DNA of 64,000 nucleotides from Volvox africanus (lineage: Eukaryota; Chlorophyta; Chlorophyceae; Chlamydomonadales; Volvocaceae), in the NCBI GenBank assembly GCA_030268105.1, contig BSDZ01000004.1:3087001-3151000 (forward strand). The letters run 5' to 3'. The notes beneath the pieces were generated by a model that worked only from the letters and a program-made list of their open reading frames with translations, had not been told where the DNA came from and did not search any database. The position numbers and the translations under genes were made by a program. Positions 21,467-33,770 of this stretch are shown here, one piece after another. The number at the start of each line of letters is the position of its first letter. Position 1 is the stretch's first letter.

Positions 21467-24400
21467 TCATTGGGCTTGTGTGGCACGTTTGCGGGCTTCT
21501 TCGAGCAGGGGTTTCATGTCCTGTGAGAAGTTGCGTGCCGGTTCCCATGAGTTGTGCTCATCGGTATACCCTGTCCACTTAACCAAGTACTCGTGTACTG
21601 TTCGCTTACGTCGGTGTCGGCCCACACGACGCGCGCGATAATCTAACACCCGCTCCACATCGTAAAACTTCTGTTTACCAGCGATCCAGGTCTCGGGAAC
21701 TGGTTCGATCGCTGCGGGGGCGTTAGCAGGCTCAGGGACGGGTTCCGTACCACGATACGGACGAACAAGCGATACGTGAAACGTGGGGTGAATGGGCATA
21801 TCAGCGGGCAATGCAAGCTCCACAGCCACATTCCCAACCATGCGCACGACAGGATACGGACCAATCCAGCGGGGTAAGAGTTTTCGGGATCCGTCGGCCA
21901 AGGAACGCAAGTTCTTGGTGCTTAGCAACACGAGTTGCCCTTCCGAAAACGTCACATCCTGCTTGGATTTGTTGTAGTATTCTGTCGTTCGTTGCTGCGC
22001 CGCGTCCAAACACGACTTCGCGTCTGTGATTCGGGACATAAAAGACTTGGCAAAAAGTTTAGCAGCAGGCACGTTCACTTCCAACTCTCGCCACACGGGT
22101 AGCGCGGGATGAAACCCGTAGTTAAGAAAGAACGGACTTTTGCCTGTAGAGCGGTTAACAGCGTTGTTAAGCGCGAATTCTGCCGCAGTCAAATATGTAT
22201 CCCAAACAAGTGGTGTGCGACCAGCATAATTGCGCAACATATCACCCAACGTGCGGTTTGTGCGTTCGGTTTGACCATCAGTCTGCGGGTGATACGCCGT
22301 GCTCAGGTTGACGCGCATGCCAACTAGTTTGCAGAGCGCTTCCCAAAACTTAGACGTGAACTGTCCACCGCGGTCCGAGATCACATTTTTGGGAATCCCG
22401 TGTAACCGAACCACATTATCGAAAAACAAACGTGCGGTTTGCTCAGCCGTGCAGGATGATGTGCATGGTGCTAGGTGAACCATCTTAGTCAGACGATCGA
22501 CCATTACGAACACCGCATCGTATCCCCCCTCAGTTTTGGGCAGCGCGACTACGAAGTCCATGGAAACACTTTCCCAAGGCGCATCCGGGACAGGCAACGG
22601 TTGCAACAACCCATGGCCCTTACCGGACAAAGCCTTATTGCGCTGGCACAGACTGCATGTCTGGACGAAGTTCGCCGCATCCTTAGCCAAACGAGGCCAC
22701 CAAAAGGAACGTTGCACCAAGTCGATCAATCGCTTGCTACCAGGGTGTCCTGCTAACGGGTCCTCGTGGAACCGCGCAAGGATGTCGTAGTGTAGCGCGT
22801 CGTCGTTCGGAACGACGATTTGCATAGCTGCACCCTCCGTCCGTAGCCAAAGGCCATTCTGCTTGCGAAGGTTTCCCACATTAGCCGGGTCCGCGAACCA
22901 GGCGTCTGCGCTGTAGGCAACCTTCAACCGCTCCGCGAGGTCCGTCGCGATCGGAACCTCCTCGCTACGCGGCCGCACGACGGGCGCTGCCAAAATTGCA
23001 ACGTGTAGCGACGGATGTCGACTGAGAGCATCGGCAATATTCAATTTACCAGAAATATACTCCCAGGTGCAGTTGAACCTAGCTAGATATTCCATCCACC
23101 TAGCTTGACGGCGGTTCAACGTCGGAACGCTTTGCAAAAACGTTAGGGGCTTATGGTCAGTCTTTAAAGTAAACGGGCGTCCCTCGAGGTAACAGCGCCA
23201 TTCCTTTAAAGCATGCAGCACGGCCAGAAGCTCCTGTTCCCCGGTGGTGTAGCGAATCTCCGCACCAGAAAACTTCTTACTCGTGAAGGCGATCGGTCGC
23301 CCTTCCTGTAACAATACAGCGCCGCTTCCAAATATTGAGGCATCAGACACTACCTCAATACGAAATGGCAACGAGTAATCAGGGAATGCAAGGGTGACAT
23401 CTTCGGCAACGATTCGTTTGAGCTCTTCGAATGCCCGCTGGCATTGCGACGTCCACGACTCGAGCGAAACGAAAACGCCTTTGCGAGTTAAGTTAGTAAG
23501 CGGGGCCGCAATGATGGAATATTTTTCAATGAACTTCCGGAAATAATTGGTCAAGCCAAGGAACTTACGCAGCTCCGTGAGGTTCTGAGGCGCGGGCCAA
23601 TCGCGAACCACGGCGACCTTCCGCGGGTCCATCTTCACACCGGTGGCCGACACAATGTGGCCCAAATATTCCACCTGAGGCTGCGCCCAAAAGCATTTGG
23701 CGCGTTTAGCAAACAATTGCTCCCGCCTCATAACGTCGAGCACGAGCCGCAGATGCTCCAAGTGCTCCTCGCGCGTCTTAGAATATACCAAGATGTCATC
23801 CAGGTAGCAAACAACGAACCTGTCGATAAACGGCCTAAACATTCGGTCCATAACCGCCTGAAACGTCGCAGGGGCATTAGTCAAACCAAACGATAGGACC
23901 GTATACTCAAAGTGACCGAAGGGCGTCCGAAAAGCGGTTTTCGGGATATCAGAGGCAGCGATGCGAATCTGATTGTAGCCCTGTTGTAAGTCAATTGAGG
24001 AAAAATAAGCCGAGCCCTTCAGCTTATCCAACAGGTCGTCCACGCGTGGCAAAGGGTAGCGATTTTTCACCGTATTCGCATTTAACCCCCGGTAATCGAT
24101 GCACATGCGCAAGGTCCCATCCTTCTTACCGACAAACAAAATCGGTGCAGAATACGGGGATGTGCTGGGGCGTATCATACCCTTCGCGAGCAAATCCGTC
24201 ACCTGGCGCTTCACCTCGTCCAGTTCCAATGGACTCAACCTGTACATTGGCCGGGCCGTAGGCTGCGCTCCAGGCATGAGAGGGATTGTGTGATCAACAG
24301 GACGCATAGGTGGTAGGCCAGGGATATCTTTAAAGACGTCCTCATACTGCGACAGTAGGGCCTCAACCTCAGGATCCACAGAAATCTGCGCGGTGGTGAC

Positions 24401-25528
24401 ACAACAGCTCACCCGCGGCCTTAAAAGCAGTCCGTGGGCACCCTTCCGTAACAAACGGACGGCCTCCTTACGCCCGACTAGCTCTGGTTCGATTCGCGCG
24501 GCCATTGCGGTCACGGCGAAATTAACCATAGGCACCGCCTCAGTTTCGCCCTCCTTTGGTGTGACATGTTCGAACGACAGGAAAGGTACCTTAATCGACA
24601 GAGTACCCTTGCACATATGCAGGGTTGCGGTCTCCATGTCTATGCGCGCGCGGTACTGTCGTAATGTCGACGACCCCATTATGTACGGTGCAGTCTCTGC
24701 TAAGCCCTGCAGCACGTACGGCCGGGTCACAACACGCAAAGGGCCTAACGATAGGCTAAGGGTAATCCTGCCCACGATGGGATGCTTACCCCCGTCAGCA
24801 AGGGTAACCTGTGGACAATCAGACGACTCTGGGGACAACCCCAGCGCGTTCACCTCTGCGACAGAGATGAAGTCGTCGCTGGCACCGGTGTCAACAAGTG
24901 CCTTCAGAGTACGGCCATTCAAACCGATCTGAACCACAGGGACACGGTTATCTACGAGCGACTGCCCAGCAGACAACGTCAGTGCACTTAAGGCGGGTCC
25001 GTAACCAACGGCACCCCCATCAGGAGCTTCGTACCAAACGTCAACCGAGTAGGATAGGTGTGGCCACGGAGCCAACGTACCCTCCCGATCCACACCATTA
25101 AACAAAACGGTGCCCGGCTCGAACCGGTGGACATGCCGCATACCCCTTAACGATGCCTCTGCCTTGCGCCGACAGAAAGCGGGGAGTAAAACACATGCGG
25201 CAGTGTCTGGATATTGACGCCTGCACCTCCTGTACATGGCCAACTGTTCCGACATCTCACGCAGAGACGAGGGGATGAACAAAACCACGTGGTTGGACAG
25301 ATCGATAGACGACAGGGGACGGCGAGGTGTAAACACATTACACAACGGATCGAAGCAGAGAAGTCCCGTGCGTCCGTCAAGCGTGATGCGTCGCGCAATG
25401 ACTCGCTCGATGTGTCCAAGTACACAAGGCAACAATGCCTTAACGGCTGGCCGTAAGGATGACCACCGACCACGCGTTAGTTCAGAAAACCCAGGTAGAG
25501 CCCCCTCCGCAGGAACCCGGGCAAGCCC
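21467..25528 (-). CDS. Element H pol: protease, RT, RNase H, integrase, chromodomain
   Basis: Open in the gag frame from the codon after UAG (25528) to the stop at 21467, about 1350 codons. The region from 25435 alone is 1322 codons. Order: N-terminal region, retropepsin ([10 protein letters not shown]), RT ([39 protein letters not shown]), RNase H ([36 protein letters not shown]), integrase zinc region ending CSLCQRNK, and integrase core with [24 protein letters not shown] and [14 protein letters not shown] (Asp, Asp, Glu). A C-terminal chromodomain ([19 protein letters not shown]) would direct integration to modified chromatin. It is probably made as a gag-pol fusion by stop readthrough. 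No catalytic residue is missing. Confidence 0.95.
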   Translation of the reverse strand, partial: GLARVPAEGALPGFSELTRGRWSSLRPAVKALLPCVLGHIERVIARRITLDGRTGLLCFDPLCNVFTPRRPLSSIDLSNHVVLFIPSSLREMSEQLAMYRRCRRQYPDTAACVLLPAFCRRKAEASLRGMRHVHRFEPGTVLFNGVDREGTLAPWPHLSYSVDVWYEAPDGGAVGYGPALSALTLSAGQSLVDNRVPVVQIGLNGRTLKALVDTGASDDFISVAEVNALGLSPESSDCPQVTLADGGKHPIVGRITLSLSLGPLRVVTRPYVLQGLAETAPYIMGSSTLRQYRARIDMETATLHMCKGTLSIKVPFLSFEHVTPKEGETEAVPMVNFAVTAMAARIEPELVGRKEAVRLLRKGAHGLLLRPRVSCCVTTAQISVDPEVEALLSQYEDVFKDIPGLPPMRPVDHTIPLMPGAQPTARPMYRLSPLELDEVKRQVTDLLAKGMIRPSTSPYSAPILFVGKKDGTLRMCIDYRGLNANTVKNRYPLPRVDDLLDKLKGSAYFSSIDLQQGYNQIRIAASDIPKTAFRTPFGHFEYTVLSFGLTNAPATFQAVMDRMFRPFIDRFVVCYLDDILVYSKTREEHLEHLRLVLDVMRREQLFAKRAKCFWAQPQVEYLGHIVSATGVKMDPRKVAVVRDWPAPQNLTELRKFLGLTNYFRKFIEKYSIIAAPLTNLTRKGVFVSLESWTSQCQRAFEELKRIVAEDVTLAFPDYSLPFRIEVVSDASIFGSGAVLLQEGRPIAFTSKKFSGAEIRYTTGEQELLAVLHALKEWRCYLEGRPFTLKTDHKPLTFLQSVPTLNRRQARWMEYLARFNCTWEYISGKLNIADALSRHPSLHVAILAAPVVRPRSEEVPIATDLAERLKVAYSADAWFADPANVGNLRKQNGLWLRTEGAAMQIVVPNDDALHYDILARFHEDPLAGHPGSKRLIDLVQRSFWWPRLAKDAANFVQTCSLCQRNKALSGKGHGLLQPLPVPDAPWESVSMDFVVALPKTEGGYDAVFVMVDRLTKMVHLAPCTSSCTAEQTARLFFDNVVRLHGIPKNVISDRGGQFTSKFWEALCKLVGMRVNLSTAYHPQTDGQTERTNRTLGDMLRNYAGRTPLVWDTYLTAAEFALNNAVNRSTGKSPFFLNYGFHPALPVWRELEVNVPAAKLFAKSFMSRITDAKSCLDAAQQRTTEYYNKSKQDVTFSEGQLVLLSTKNLRSLADGSRKLLPRWIGPYPVVRMVGNVAVELALPADMPIHPTFHVSLVRPYRGTEPVPEPANAPAAIEPVPETWIAGKQKFYDVERVLDYRARRVGRHRRKRTVHEYLVKWTGYTDEHNSWEPARNFSQDMKPLLEEARKRATQAQ

Positions 25529-25531
25529 CTA
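25490..25531 (-). promoter_or_regulatory. Gag UAG with downstream stem, element H
   Basis: UAG at 25531-25529, a 7-nt spacer, 5' arm CCCGGGU (25521-25515), an 18-nt loop, and 3' arm ACCUGGG (25496-25490) pairing with one G-U. It is the same as in element I. Confidence 0.6.
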
Positions 25532-26764
25532 TTTCGGCTGAGGTACAAACGGCGGCATTAGAGGGCAATCCTTCGTAGAATGGCTCTCCGCACACCGTAG
25601 ACAAACGTTGGCCAATTTTCGACGCTCGAATTCGGAACGATTGCAATTCCATTTTGGCATAAATGTGTCGTCCGTACGAGTACGCTTCGCGTTGGGGTCG
25701 GAACGCTGTGCGGCTGCCGACGACGGCGCACCACCACGCTTCCTGTTCCTAGCTGGGTCCGAGCTCGGACCTGCTCCTCCTGTACCACGGACACCCGAGC
25801 TAGCGCCCCCGCGCGCCTTGCGCTGCCCGTTGCCGCGTCGCGTCGCGGCAGTAGGCGTGGGGCGGGTCGCGCCGAGGTCCTGGTCGAGAGCTACAGCTTC
25901 CCCAAGCGGATCCTGCACTTGCACGGCATTTGCACGAGGGGCAGACTTGACTTCTTCCTCGCCGGCAAGAAGTCGTATCTCCGCGCCCTTAGCAAAAGCG
26001 ACCAACGCGTCATACGACTTGATCTGCGCTCCAACCAAGTCAGTGGCGCACCATTTAGCCAAAAGTTTCGTTAGGCCTCGCCTAAACCAAAAGACACGCT
26101 CAGATTCGGTGAGGTCAGCAATGGGAGTCACAAGTGCTTCGAAGCGTGACTGGTACGCAGGTACATTTTCATCCCGACGCATGTGGTAGCTACCCGCTGC
26201 CAAAACGTTACGAGCTTCCACATCGCGTGCTTGAACCTCAGTAGCGAATCGTGCGAGCAAAGCGGCGACTAACTCGTCAAAAGTATAGCTGCCCCGGGCG
26301 TTGGTCCAATTGCGATACCAGTCCTTCGCTGCGCCCTCGAGGGTGTTACCAACGAAGAGACACCTGATACCGTCATTATCGCCACCATGAACAGCTTGGA
26401 GGTACTTTTTAGCGTCACGCACGTACGCACGAGTTGCATCGGCTATGCTATGCCCTGGTGTCTTGTCGGTCAGCGAAATATTGAGCCTAGGAACGGGAAT
26501 CGACAATCTCATCACCTCAGGGATGTCATCATGCCCTCGAGCTTGAGGTACTGGCAGAACCCTTGGTCCAGCAGTGTTGTCCATATTCGTGTTCACTGCT
26601 GAATGCGGCACAATTAAGTGAGCAGGGGTCTGAAGGAAAAGGGGCTCTTGAGTGACTCGCGCGCCAACAGTCTCAAGACCTCTATCCGGCGCTCTAGCAG
26701 CTACAACGAAGTCGGGTTGGCTAGCTAGGCTAGTGTGCGGCGTATCGTCGTGTTCCGCGGACAT
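25529..26764 (-). CDS. Element H gag
   Basis: A 411-residue gag whose translation equals that of element I and differs from element A at a handful of residues. The core motif GNTLEGAAKDWYRNWTN, a basic Gly/Ser-rich linker (RKARGGASSGVRGTGGAGPS) and the short zinc knuckle CLRCAESHSTKDC are present. Its start overlaps ORF0. The stop is the UAG discussed as a readthrough site. Confidence 0.95.
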   Translation of the reverse strand: MSAEHDDTPHTSLASQPDFVVAARAPDRGLETVGARVTQEPLFLQTPAHLIVPHSAVNTNMDNTAGPRVLPVPQARGHDDIPEVMRLSIPVPRLNISLTDKTPGHSIADATRAYVRDAKKYLQAVHGGDNDGIRCLFVGNTLEGAAKDWYRNWTNARGSYTFDELVAALLARFATEVQARDVEARNVLAAGSYHMRRDENVPAYQSRFEALVTPIADLTESERVFWFRRGLTKLLAKWCATDLVGAQIKSYDALVAFAKGAEIRLLAGEEEVKSAPRANAVQVQDPLGEAVALDQDLGATRPTPTAATRRGNGQRKARGGASSGVRGTGGAGPSSDPARNRKRGGAPSSAAAQRSDPNAKRTRTDDTFMPKWNCNRSEFERRKLANVCLRCAESHSTKDCPLMPPFVPQPK

Positions 26765-27163
26765 GGAGCACGAAACGATACCCTAGTTTTGCGTAATAGA
26801 AGCCGACTTCTATCGCAAAGGCAAGAGTACAAAGCGACTCGGTGAGCCTACCGACAGTACTCTTGAGAAGATTCAGCAAACTCAGCAAGTAATTGCCCAG
26901 CTGAGTCCTGATCTCCGTAGTTTGAGCAATGAGAGTCGCCAACTGGTCCGGACGAACGCCGGTCTCAGTCGCCGCGGCAAGCAATGCCGGTGCACTGAGA
27001 TTACCTGCGACTCAGAGCGTACACTTACACAACAAGTGCAGCAATCTAAGCAAAAGCAATTAAACAATTACAAACCGGAAGCGGCGGCGTCCAAAACGGC
27101 GCGGCCTAAGTCTTCGGCAAAAGTATCTAGCGGTCCTCGTGGTTCGTCGCTGGAACTCGCCAT
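26730..27163 (-). CDS. Element H ORF0, spliced leader ORF
   Basis: Exon 1 is 27163-27076 (MASSSDEPRGPLDTFAED...). The 71-bp intron 27075-27005 begins GTTTGT and ends GCAG. Exon 2 is 27004-26730. The unspliced reading of exon 1 hits TAA three codons after the donor (GGT TTG TAA), so splicing is needed to join the two halves. Exon 2 has no ATG of its own at its open start. It is the same as element I. I find no domain match by eye. Confidence 0.55.
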
Positions 27164-27230
27164 AGAAAGAACCTACTTCCGATTAGACAAAGAGAGACAG
27201 TTAGGCAACGAACCTGTCTCGATACCAAAT

Positions 27231-28055
27231 TGTTGTACCTCTCGTTCGCGTTTGCTCATAAGTGTCTGCACGTCTGAAGACTTTAGACACCGATGCGCGA
27301 GCACTTGCAAGTACAGCAAGGCAAGCGAGAGCAAACAGAGACAGCGGAAGACTTCAAGACGAAGAGAGATATAACTTACGGTCTTACAGATCGGAATGAT
27401 GCAATGGACGAAATCGCCGTCAGCGCCGGAAGCAAGCAATCATCACGCGGCGGTGATTAGCGAAGTTCAGGCTTTAGCTCGGGCTAAGTAGGATATCGTA
27501 TAGCAATAGTAATGTAGAACACACAAGTGTTCTCCGGTATCGAATGTCTTGTCTAGCTTAGCCGTCCTCGCATCTGTTATACTCGCAGCATCGCAATGCC
27601 GTACGATTCACATTAGGAGGCCGATCCTAAATGTGACAACCCTACTGCGTCTAGGCGATGTCTACGCATAACAACGTATAAGCCTTTCCGGCATTCGCAT
27701 GATGCAAGGGTCCGGATAACGATATCCGGTTGCAGGGCATGCATCGCGACGAGTGCGGCGCTCTCAACGTGTGCTTTAATGAAGTAATATTATATCAGAT
27801 AATATTACTTATCGTTTCGTAGCACGAGCATAATGCGCACTTCAATGATTAGGTCATTCATGCATGCTAGGCGGATTTGCCATGGTGCGATGTCGCGATG
27901 GATCATGACAACATGCCAGATGCATATATAAATGTATGCGAATACATTTATATCATGCAGATTCATTCATATGTAATGCGTTCATCACAAAAGCACTTCG
28001 ACTCATAGGATCGCGTCGACCTACGCGTCGACGGGAAATGAACCGTAGCACAACA
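27231..28055 (-). repeat. Element H 5' LTR (825 bp)
   Basis: Ends TGTTGTGC at 28055 and GTACAACA at 27231. The primer site TGGTATCGAGACAGG follows three bases inside. Its first seven bases match the primer site complementary to plant-type initiator tRNA-Met; the rest matches only with gaps. Confidence 0.96.
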
Positions 28056-28209
28056 GTAATCCGTAAGGCTGTCTTTTATCTCAGTGGTTTTCTGAATCAA
28101 GGCCTTGATCTATTCCGTGCTTAAATGCTGTCCAGCCAACACCGCGTCCAGTGTTGGCGCACGTTCACCTGCAACTCACAGTGCAAGCTCGCAACGAGAA
28201 TGCAGCAGC
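28056..28209 (-). pseudogene. Element G leader, ORF0 first part (right of the H insertion)
   Basis: On the minus strand a GCAG acceptor is followed at 28168 by GTGAACGTGCGCCA, reading (G)ERAPTLDAVLAGQHL, a TAG, then IKALIQKTTEIKDSLT up to the insertion point at 28061. It matches ORF0 exon 2 of A, H and I, including the acceptor position and phase. The first exon and primer site are missing: the LTR joins this piece directly at 28210. Confidence 0.65.
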
Positions 28210-29033
28210 TGTTGTACCTCTTGTTCGCGTTTGCTCATAAGTATCTGCACGTCTGGAGACTTTCGACACCGATGCGCGAGCACTTGCAAGTACAGCAAGA
28301 CAAGCGCGAGCAAACAGAGACAGCGGAAGACTTCAAGACGAAGAGAGATATAACTTACAGTCTTACAGATCGGAACGATGCAATGGACGAAATCGCCGTC
28401 AGCGCTGGAAGCAAGCAATCATCACGCGGCGGTGATTAGCGAAGTTCAGGCTTAGCTCGGGCTAAGTAGAATAGCGTATAGCAATAGTAATATAGAACAC
28501 ACGAGTGTTCTCCGATATCGAATGTCTTTTTTTGCTTAGCCGTCCTCGCATCTGTTATACTCGCAGCATCGCAATGCCGTACGATTCACATCAGGAGGCC
28601 GATCCTAGATGTGACAACCCTACTACGTCTAGGCGATGTCTACGCATAACAACGTATAAGCCTTTCCGGCATTCGCATGATGCAAGGGTCCGGATAACGA
28701 TATCCGGTTGCAGGGCATGTATCGCGACGAGTGCGGCGCTCTCAACGTGTGCTGTAATGAAGTAATATTATATCAGATAATATTACTTATCGTTTCGTAG
28801 CACGAGCATAATGCGCACTTCAATGCTTCGGGCTTTCATGCATGCTAGGCAGATTTGCCATGGTGCGATGTCGCAATGGATAATGACAACATGCCAAATG
28901 CATATATAAATGTACACGAATACATTTATATCATGCAGATTCATTCATATGCAATGTGTTAATCACAATAGCACTTCGCCTTGTAGGATCACATCGACCT
29001 ACGCATCGGCGGAAAACTAACCGTAGCACAACA
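28210..29033 (-). repeat. Element G 5' LTR (824 bp)
   Basis: A family-A type LTR with scattered substitutions, ends TGTTGTGC (29033) and GTACAACA (28210). The matching 3' LTR of G is not found on the left, where G ends in an AT-rich junction. Confidence 0.92.
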
Positions 29034-29224
29034 GCAGCTAGTTATCAACAGATGTCTAGGATTACAAACCGGAAGCGGTGGCGTCCAGGACAGTGCGGCC
29101 AAGATCCTCAGCGAAGGTGTCTAAAGGACTACGGCGAGTGTCATCGTCGCTCACCATCACGAGAACCTACTTCCAATGAGGGACAATGAGGCAGTCGTGA
29201 CTTTACCCGTCTCGATACCAAATT
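29034..29224 (-). other. Gypsy leader remnant with primer site
   Basis: The minus strand carries a decayed version of the family-A leader, including the region equivalent to ORF0 exon 1. It ends in TTTGGTATCGAGACGG next to the family-C LTR at 29225. So a family-C LTR here is attached to a leader resembling family A. Confidence 0.6.
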
Positions 29225-30039
29225 TGTTGTATCCTTCCTTCTTCAATCATGCACTGAATCTGCACCTCTGGATGTTAGCTAAGTGCATACCAGGCTTACG
29301 AACAGCAAGGCGATCCAATGCAAGGAAAGTGACAGTGGAAGACTCAACAATAAGGAAAGATCCAACTTACAATAGTCTTCAATTACAGATTGGTAGTCGG
29401 CTGTCAGACCCCGCGGGCAATGTTCATCATCCGGCTGAAGATGATATGCTGGAATAGCTCAGGCCGAATATAAATGCATATAACGTATGTATCCGAATTA
29501 GATTGTGTTAAGTACACTAGTACTTAATCCAAAGTAGCGTCGAGCCGACTTCGGTCTCTAGGCGGCCATCCTCGCACCTATCACGTCGTGATACCGATGT
29601 GCAGTACAGGTCTCACTGGATTTCGATCTCAAGTGTAAGTACCTTCGTAGCACTATTCTAAATACCGCGTAATCCGTGATATTAATGGATGCAACGCATG
29701 CAATATGCGAAGGTCCGAATATCGATATTCAGTTGCCGACCCAATCATTGCGATCGTCGCATTCTTGCATATGCGTATGGTTTATGACACGGATGAGGTA
29801 ATAATATTTAAAGTATTATTATGTGAGATATTATGCCAACAGATAGATCGCTCATTAATTATCAGCCTCGAGTCAAACATGTTGACCGACAGCGTGATGT
29901 CATGGATGATAATGTAACGTGCCTGATTAGCTAGATATACTCGAGTATATCATGCTAATATGATTATATCATGCTTCATAATTCTCAAATGTATTGCGGC
30001 CTATTTTGGCGTGAACGATGATCAAACCAGCGTACAACA
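29225..30039 (-). repeat. Family-C LTR, minus orientation (815 bp)
   Basis: Ends TGTTGTAC (30039) and ATACAACA (29225). It forms the left arm of a large inverted repeat with 30060-30874; the arms are roughly 90% alike by eye. Confidence 0.92.
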
Positions 30040-30059
30040 CATACGGGAGGGGGGATAGT
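30040..30059 (+). promoter_or_regulatory. Polypurine tract between inverted LTRs
   Basis: CATACGGGAGGGGGGATAGT precedes the plus-strand LTR exactly as the polypurine tract precedes the 3' LTR in element I. So the right LTR is a 3' LTR whose internal region has been replaced by the left LTR. Confidence 0.75.
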
Positions 30060-30874
30060 TGTTGTATGCCGGTTTGATCACCGGTTGCACCGAAGTAGAC
30101 CGCAATATATTCGAGCATTATGAAGCATGATATAATTATATTAGCATGATGTATTCGAGTATATCTAGCTAATCAGGCACGTTGCATGATCATCTACGAC
30201 ATCACGCTGTCGGTCAACATGTTTGGCTCGAGGCTGATAATTAATGCACGATCTATCTGTTCGCATAATATCTCATGTAATAATACTTTAAATAGTATTA
30301 CCTCATCTGTGTCATAAACCATACGCGTATGCAAGAACGCGACGATTGTGATGGTTGGGTCGGCAACCGAATATCGATATTCGGACCTTCGCATATTGTA
30401 TGCGTTGCATCCATTTATATCACGGATTACGCGATATTCAGAGCAGTTCTATGAAGGTACTCACACTTGAGATCGGAATCCAGTGAGACCTGTACTGCGC
30501 ATCGGTATCACGACGTGATAGGTGCGAGGATGGCCGCCTAGAGACCGAAGTCGGCTCGATGCTACTTTGGACCAAGTACTCGCGTACTTAACACTATCTA
30601 ATTCGCATACATACGTTATACTCATTTATATTCGGCCTGAGCTATTCCAGCATATCATCTTCAGCCGGATGATGAACATTGCCCGCGGGGTCTGACGGCC
30701 GACTACCAATCTGTAATTGAAGACTATTGTAAGTTGGATCTTTCCTTATTGTTGAGTCTTCTGCTGTCACTTTACTCGCATTGGATCGCCTTGCTGTTCG
30801 TAAGCTTGGTGTGCACTTAGCTAACATCCAGAGGTGCAGATTCAGTGCATGATTGAAGAAGGAAGGATACAACA
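30060..30874 (+). repeat. Family-C LTR, plus orientation (815 bp)
   Basis: Begins TGTTGTATGCCGG and ends GGATACAACA. It is the 3' LTR of an otherwise lost plus-strand element. Confidence 0.92.
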
Positions 30875-31104
30875 ATCGGCACCTCTTGGCTGCATAAGCG
30901 TGTAATCGGTGCTGCTAGGATCGCAGCGTGTAACGACGGATGTCAACTGAGGGTGTCAGCAATGTTAATTTTACCGGCGATGTATTCCCACGTACAGTTG
31001 AAGCGAGATAGATATTCCATCCACCTGGCTTGTCGTCGGTTGAGCGTAGGGACACTCTGTAAAAATGTCAACGGCTTGTGGTCGGTCTTCAATGTAAAGA
31101 GACG
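30875..31104 (-). pseudogene. Gypsy RNase H fragment
   Basis: Minus-strand coding for [35 protein letters not shown] and INIADTLS, then a decayed region. It is bordered on the left by the LTR and on the right by sequence with no element similarity. It marks the end of the left nest. Confidence 0.85.
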
Positions 31105-33540
31105 GAATGCATTACATATTATTAGCGAGCATGCATGCGGCAGCAGAATACATACATAGATAGCTAGCAGCCGACAAAAATAGGGAAGGTGAAGGTACGT
31201 ACGCACAGCACGCAAGCAAGTAATAGTGATTATTATTGAAACAACTGGTTAACGAGCGAAGGAAGGTTATTAGTTCATAGCTATGTCCTTTACAGATAAG
31301 CAGCGCCACGCACGTTGGTCAAAGTACACATAGAGAGAAGGCGGCAGTAGGCGCGCGCCGCACGTATACCTTCGGCGCAACAGCGTTGCTAAATAGCAGT
31401 CAGGTCGGCGGACGCTCGTCAGCTGCGGTGTGCAAACAATACTTGTATTACTGGAGATAACTGCCGGGCCTTCGTTAGAACGAAATCAGCAGCGAGTGCA
31501 TACCTGCCAGCAGGTAAGTAAACTTATTAGTTTTAATGTTATGAGGATAATGTGATAAGAATACACGTGTACATAAACACCTCCCTCCCAAGCAAAGGTA
31601 CGAGTGGATTTGTACGCCGTACGTGCGTGCTGTCGGTCAAGACGTTAGTTGCAAGAGGCAAGATCGATTCATTCCTGAAAAGAATCTGTAAATACGAATA
31701 AAGCCTAAGCGGAGCCTGCCCTGCATGTCATTAGGAAACAAGGTCACATATATTTGTATATACACACACGTATTTATATAGGGTTATATATTTATAATCC
31801 AGTTGGCTTTCAAAGGCGTGAGGCGCGAGTCAGGCACGGAGCGAGTAGTTAGCTCGTTACGAGCGATTGGTTTTTGATTCGAATGAAGTTGCGATACAGC
31901 AGCACGGAGCGAGCCCGATGCGAAGGAATGGCTCGAAAACAACATAACGCGCATCTGATCTCCTTATAACACTGAGAGCGCTACTACGTGTTGATTCTGC
32001 AGACAGAAGGATGTATGTATGTGTTACGAGCGCGCGATCGAGCATGCACCAGACACCGAATTATCATCGTCGCCAGCCAATCAATAATTTATCATGAATA
32101 ACCTGAACAAATGAGCTCAAAGGCACCCAGTCAAATAATGTCGGCAACATGTCAGCAGGACCATCATAGACATCCATTTATTTCTTCTTAGGGTTTCTTC
32201 TACTACCCACCGCCATGTCAGAAGAAGGGTAAGGTGGGCGGCAGGTGCCGAGCAGCAGAGCACCCTACCTGCAATCTGCAGGCTGAGATAATTAGCTCTG
32301 ACAGGCCTGTCAGATAAAATAGCTCTTATTTAGGCCAGCCAGCAGTTGGCAGGGGCAGTAAGTACGTACCTGCGCTGTGGCACCGATTATGTGGGCAGCA
32401 GGCGAGCGAGGCAGGGCAGGCGAAAGCGCCGTGGTGTGCTGGTCTCAGGAACAAAGATCCAAAACAGCTGAGAAGTACGAAAGGTGATGATAAACTTGAA
32501 ACCGGATAGATTGGTCATGCAAATGTCCATCGAAATGAAACGGCGGCGAATGAACGAAGGAGAAGCAAGCAAGTCCTGGAGCAACGCAAGTTTAGGTCCC
32601 ACGTACCCAGATTCAACTAACGAGCCATAGTAATAACGTGCGTTTGTGTTATGGATAGTTCGTGCATGCATGACCTCGCTAGCCAGTTGAATAATAAGTC
32701 GTTCATTAACATCATAAACATGTGGCTACGGACGAAGCGCGAACTTAAGAGTAACACGGAATGAAAATATGGGAATTTAACGGAGCTTTGTTGATTAAAT
32801 AATAACATGTCGTTTTACTTCAGAACCAGAAATCTATGAGTTTTCGGTTACGACTACCTAAGTGACCATAACTTTCTGACCCCAACCTGACCCTGTTCGT
32901 AATGGCTCACACCGTCACTTCAGGGATACGATAAACACCATATTAGTTGTTTCTAACGGAAGAATCAGCCATCGCCATTTCTGTTTCCAGAATCCTGTGC
33001 TAAGAAGGAACCCAAGGCCCAACGAACAACAAAATCAGATGTAGCAGGCTTAGAATCATAGCCGCTGTCAGACAGAGCAATACGAATTACCTCTATGACT
33101 GAACTCTGACTCGAAAGCCTTTGCTTGGCGAGTCGTACCCGTCCTGAGACTTATTAGTCTACGATTATCTAATAGCGAGGAGCTATTTTTGGGGTTGCGC
33201 CTGCAACAATGGACATCAATCTTCCGATCGGGCCTTTGCTGCAGCTAGGCAGCAATAACAGAGATACAAGACGGTGTACCCTACCTGGCTCATCACGAGC
33301 TGTGGCTTCCGTGTACAGCGCATAGGGGCTGGTGGCTGGATAGATCGGGGCAGATGGAAGGGCAACCGGCATCATCACCGGGTGATGATGAGGCAATGAC
33401 GTGGCCTTTGTATTCAGACGCCGCGGCCGACGGGAGGTGCAGATGTCAGGGCGGAAGTCTGTGTGGATGTGGACAATCGACCCGCTCTTGCATGTACGGA
33501 AGACCCTCAGCATTGCAACATACATATACAGTTTATAGTG
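31105..33540. other. No recognisable gene; likely host intergenic DNA
   Basis: Mixed-composition sequence rich in ATAT, GCATGC and TACGTA motifs. Short open frames exist (for example 33169-33735 minus, whose 5' part overlaps a dispersed repeat) but none shows a motif, consistent codon bias or conserved copy that would support a gene. Confidence 0.4.
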
Positions 33541-33770
33541 ACCTGCGATTATAGTGACCTGCGAGCTGAACAGGAGCGGAGTTGACGCCTTAGTTGATTC
33601 GGCAGATTCCGCTGGATGCCGGTGGTGGGTGCTGAACCCGGGAAGAGCACTGAATTCGGAGAAGTCGGCATGGGAGACCGGATGAGGGTGCCCCGAAATA
33701 CCGGGGAAGGTAGGGACTGCCAGGTTAGTGGCCACGGGTGAAGCTGTACCCCCCTATCCCACACACAATA
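33541..33770 (+). repeat. Dispersed repeat R2, copy 1
   Basis: About 230 bp, nearly the same as 48760-48985, ending TATCCCACACACAA in both. The shared right end with different flanks suggests a 5'-truncated retroposed sequence. No coding is recognised. Confidence 0.8.

Larger units (their letters stand above)
20583..28055 (-). mobile_element. Element H: complete Ty3/gypsy chromovirus, 7473 bp, TSD GTAAT
   Basis: Two 825-bp LTRs that look identical, flanked by GTAAT at 20578-20582 and 28056-28060. Internally, on the minus strand, come primer site, spliced ORF0, gag, UAG, pol and polypurine tract. All frames are open. It is inserted in the leader ORF of element G. Its gag and pol translations are the same as those of element I. 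Identical LTRs and intact frames mean a recent insertion that may be autonomous. Confidence 0.97.

Noticed and set aside
24393..24932. 179-residue plus-strand frame opposite element H pol, repeated in A and I
   Set aside because: It is the antisense shadow of a conserved pol coding region; repetition comes from the element, not from selection on this frame.
25608..26189. 193-residue frame antisense to gag
   Set aside because: Antisense shadow of the GC-rich gag linker; no ATG context or motif.
33169..33735. 188-residue minus-strand frame
   Set aside because: Its start lies in dispersed repeat R2 and the rest has no motif; the R2 copy at 48760 continues differently.
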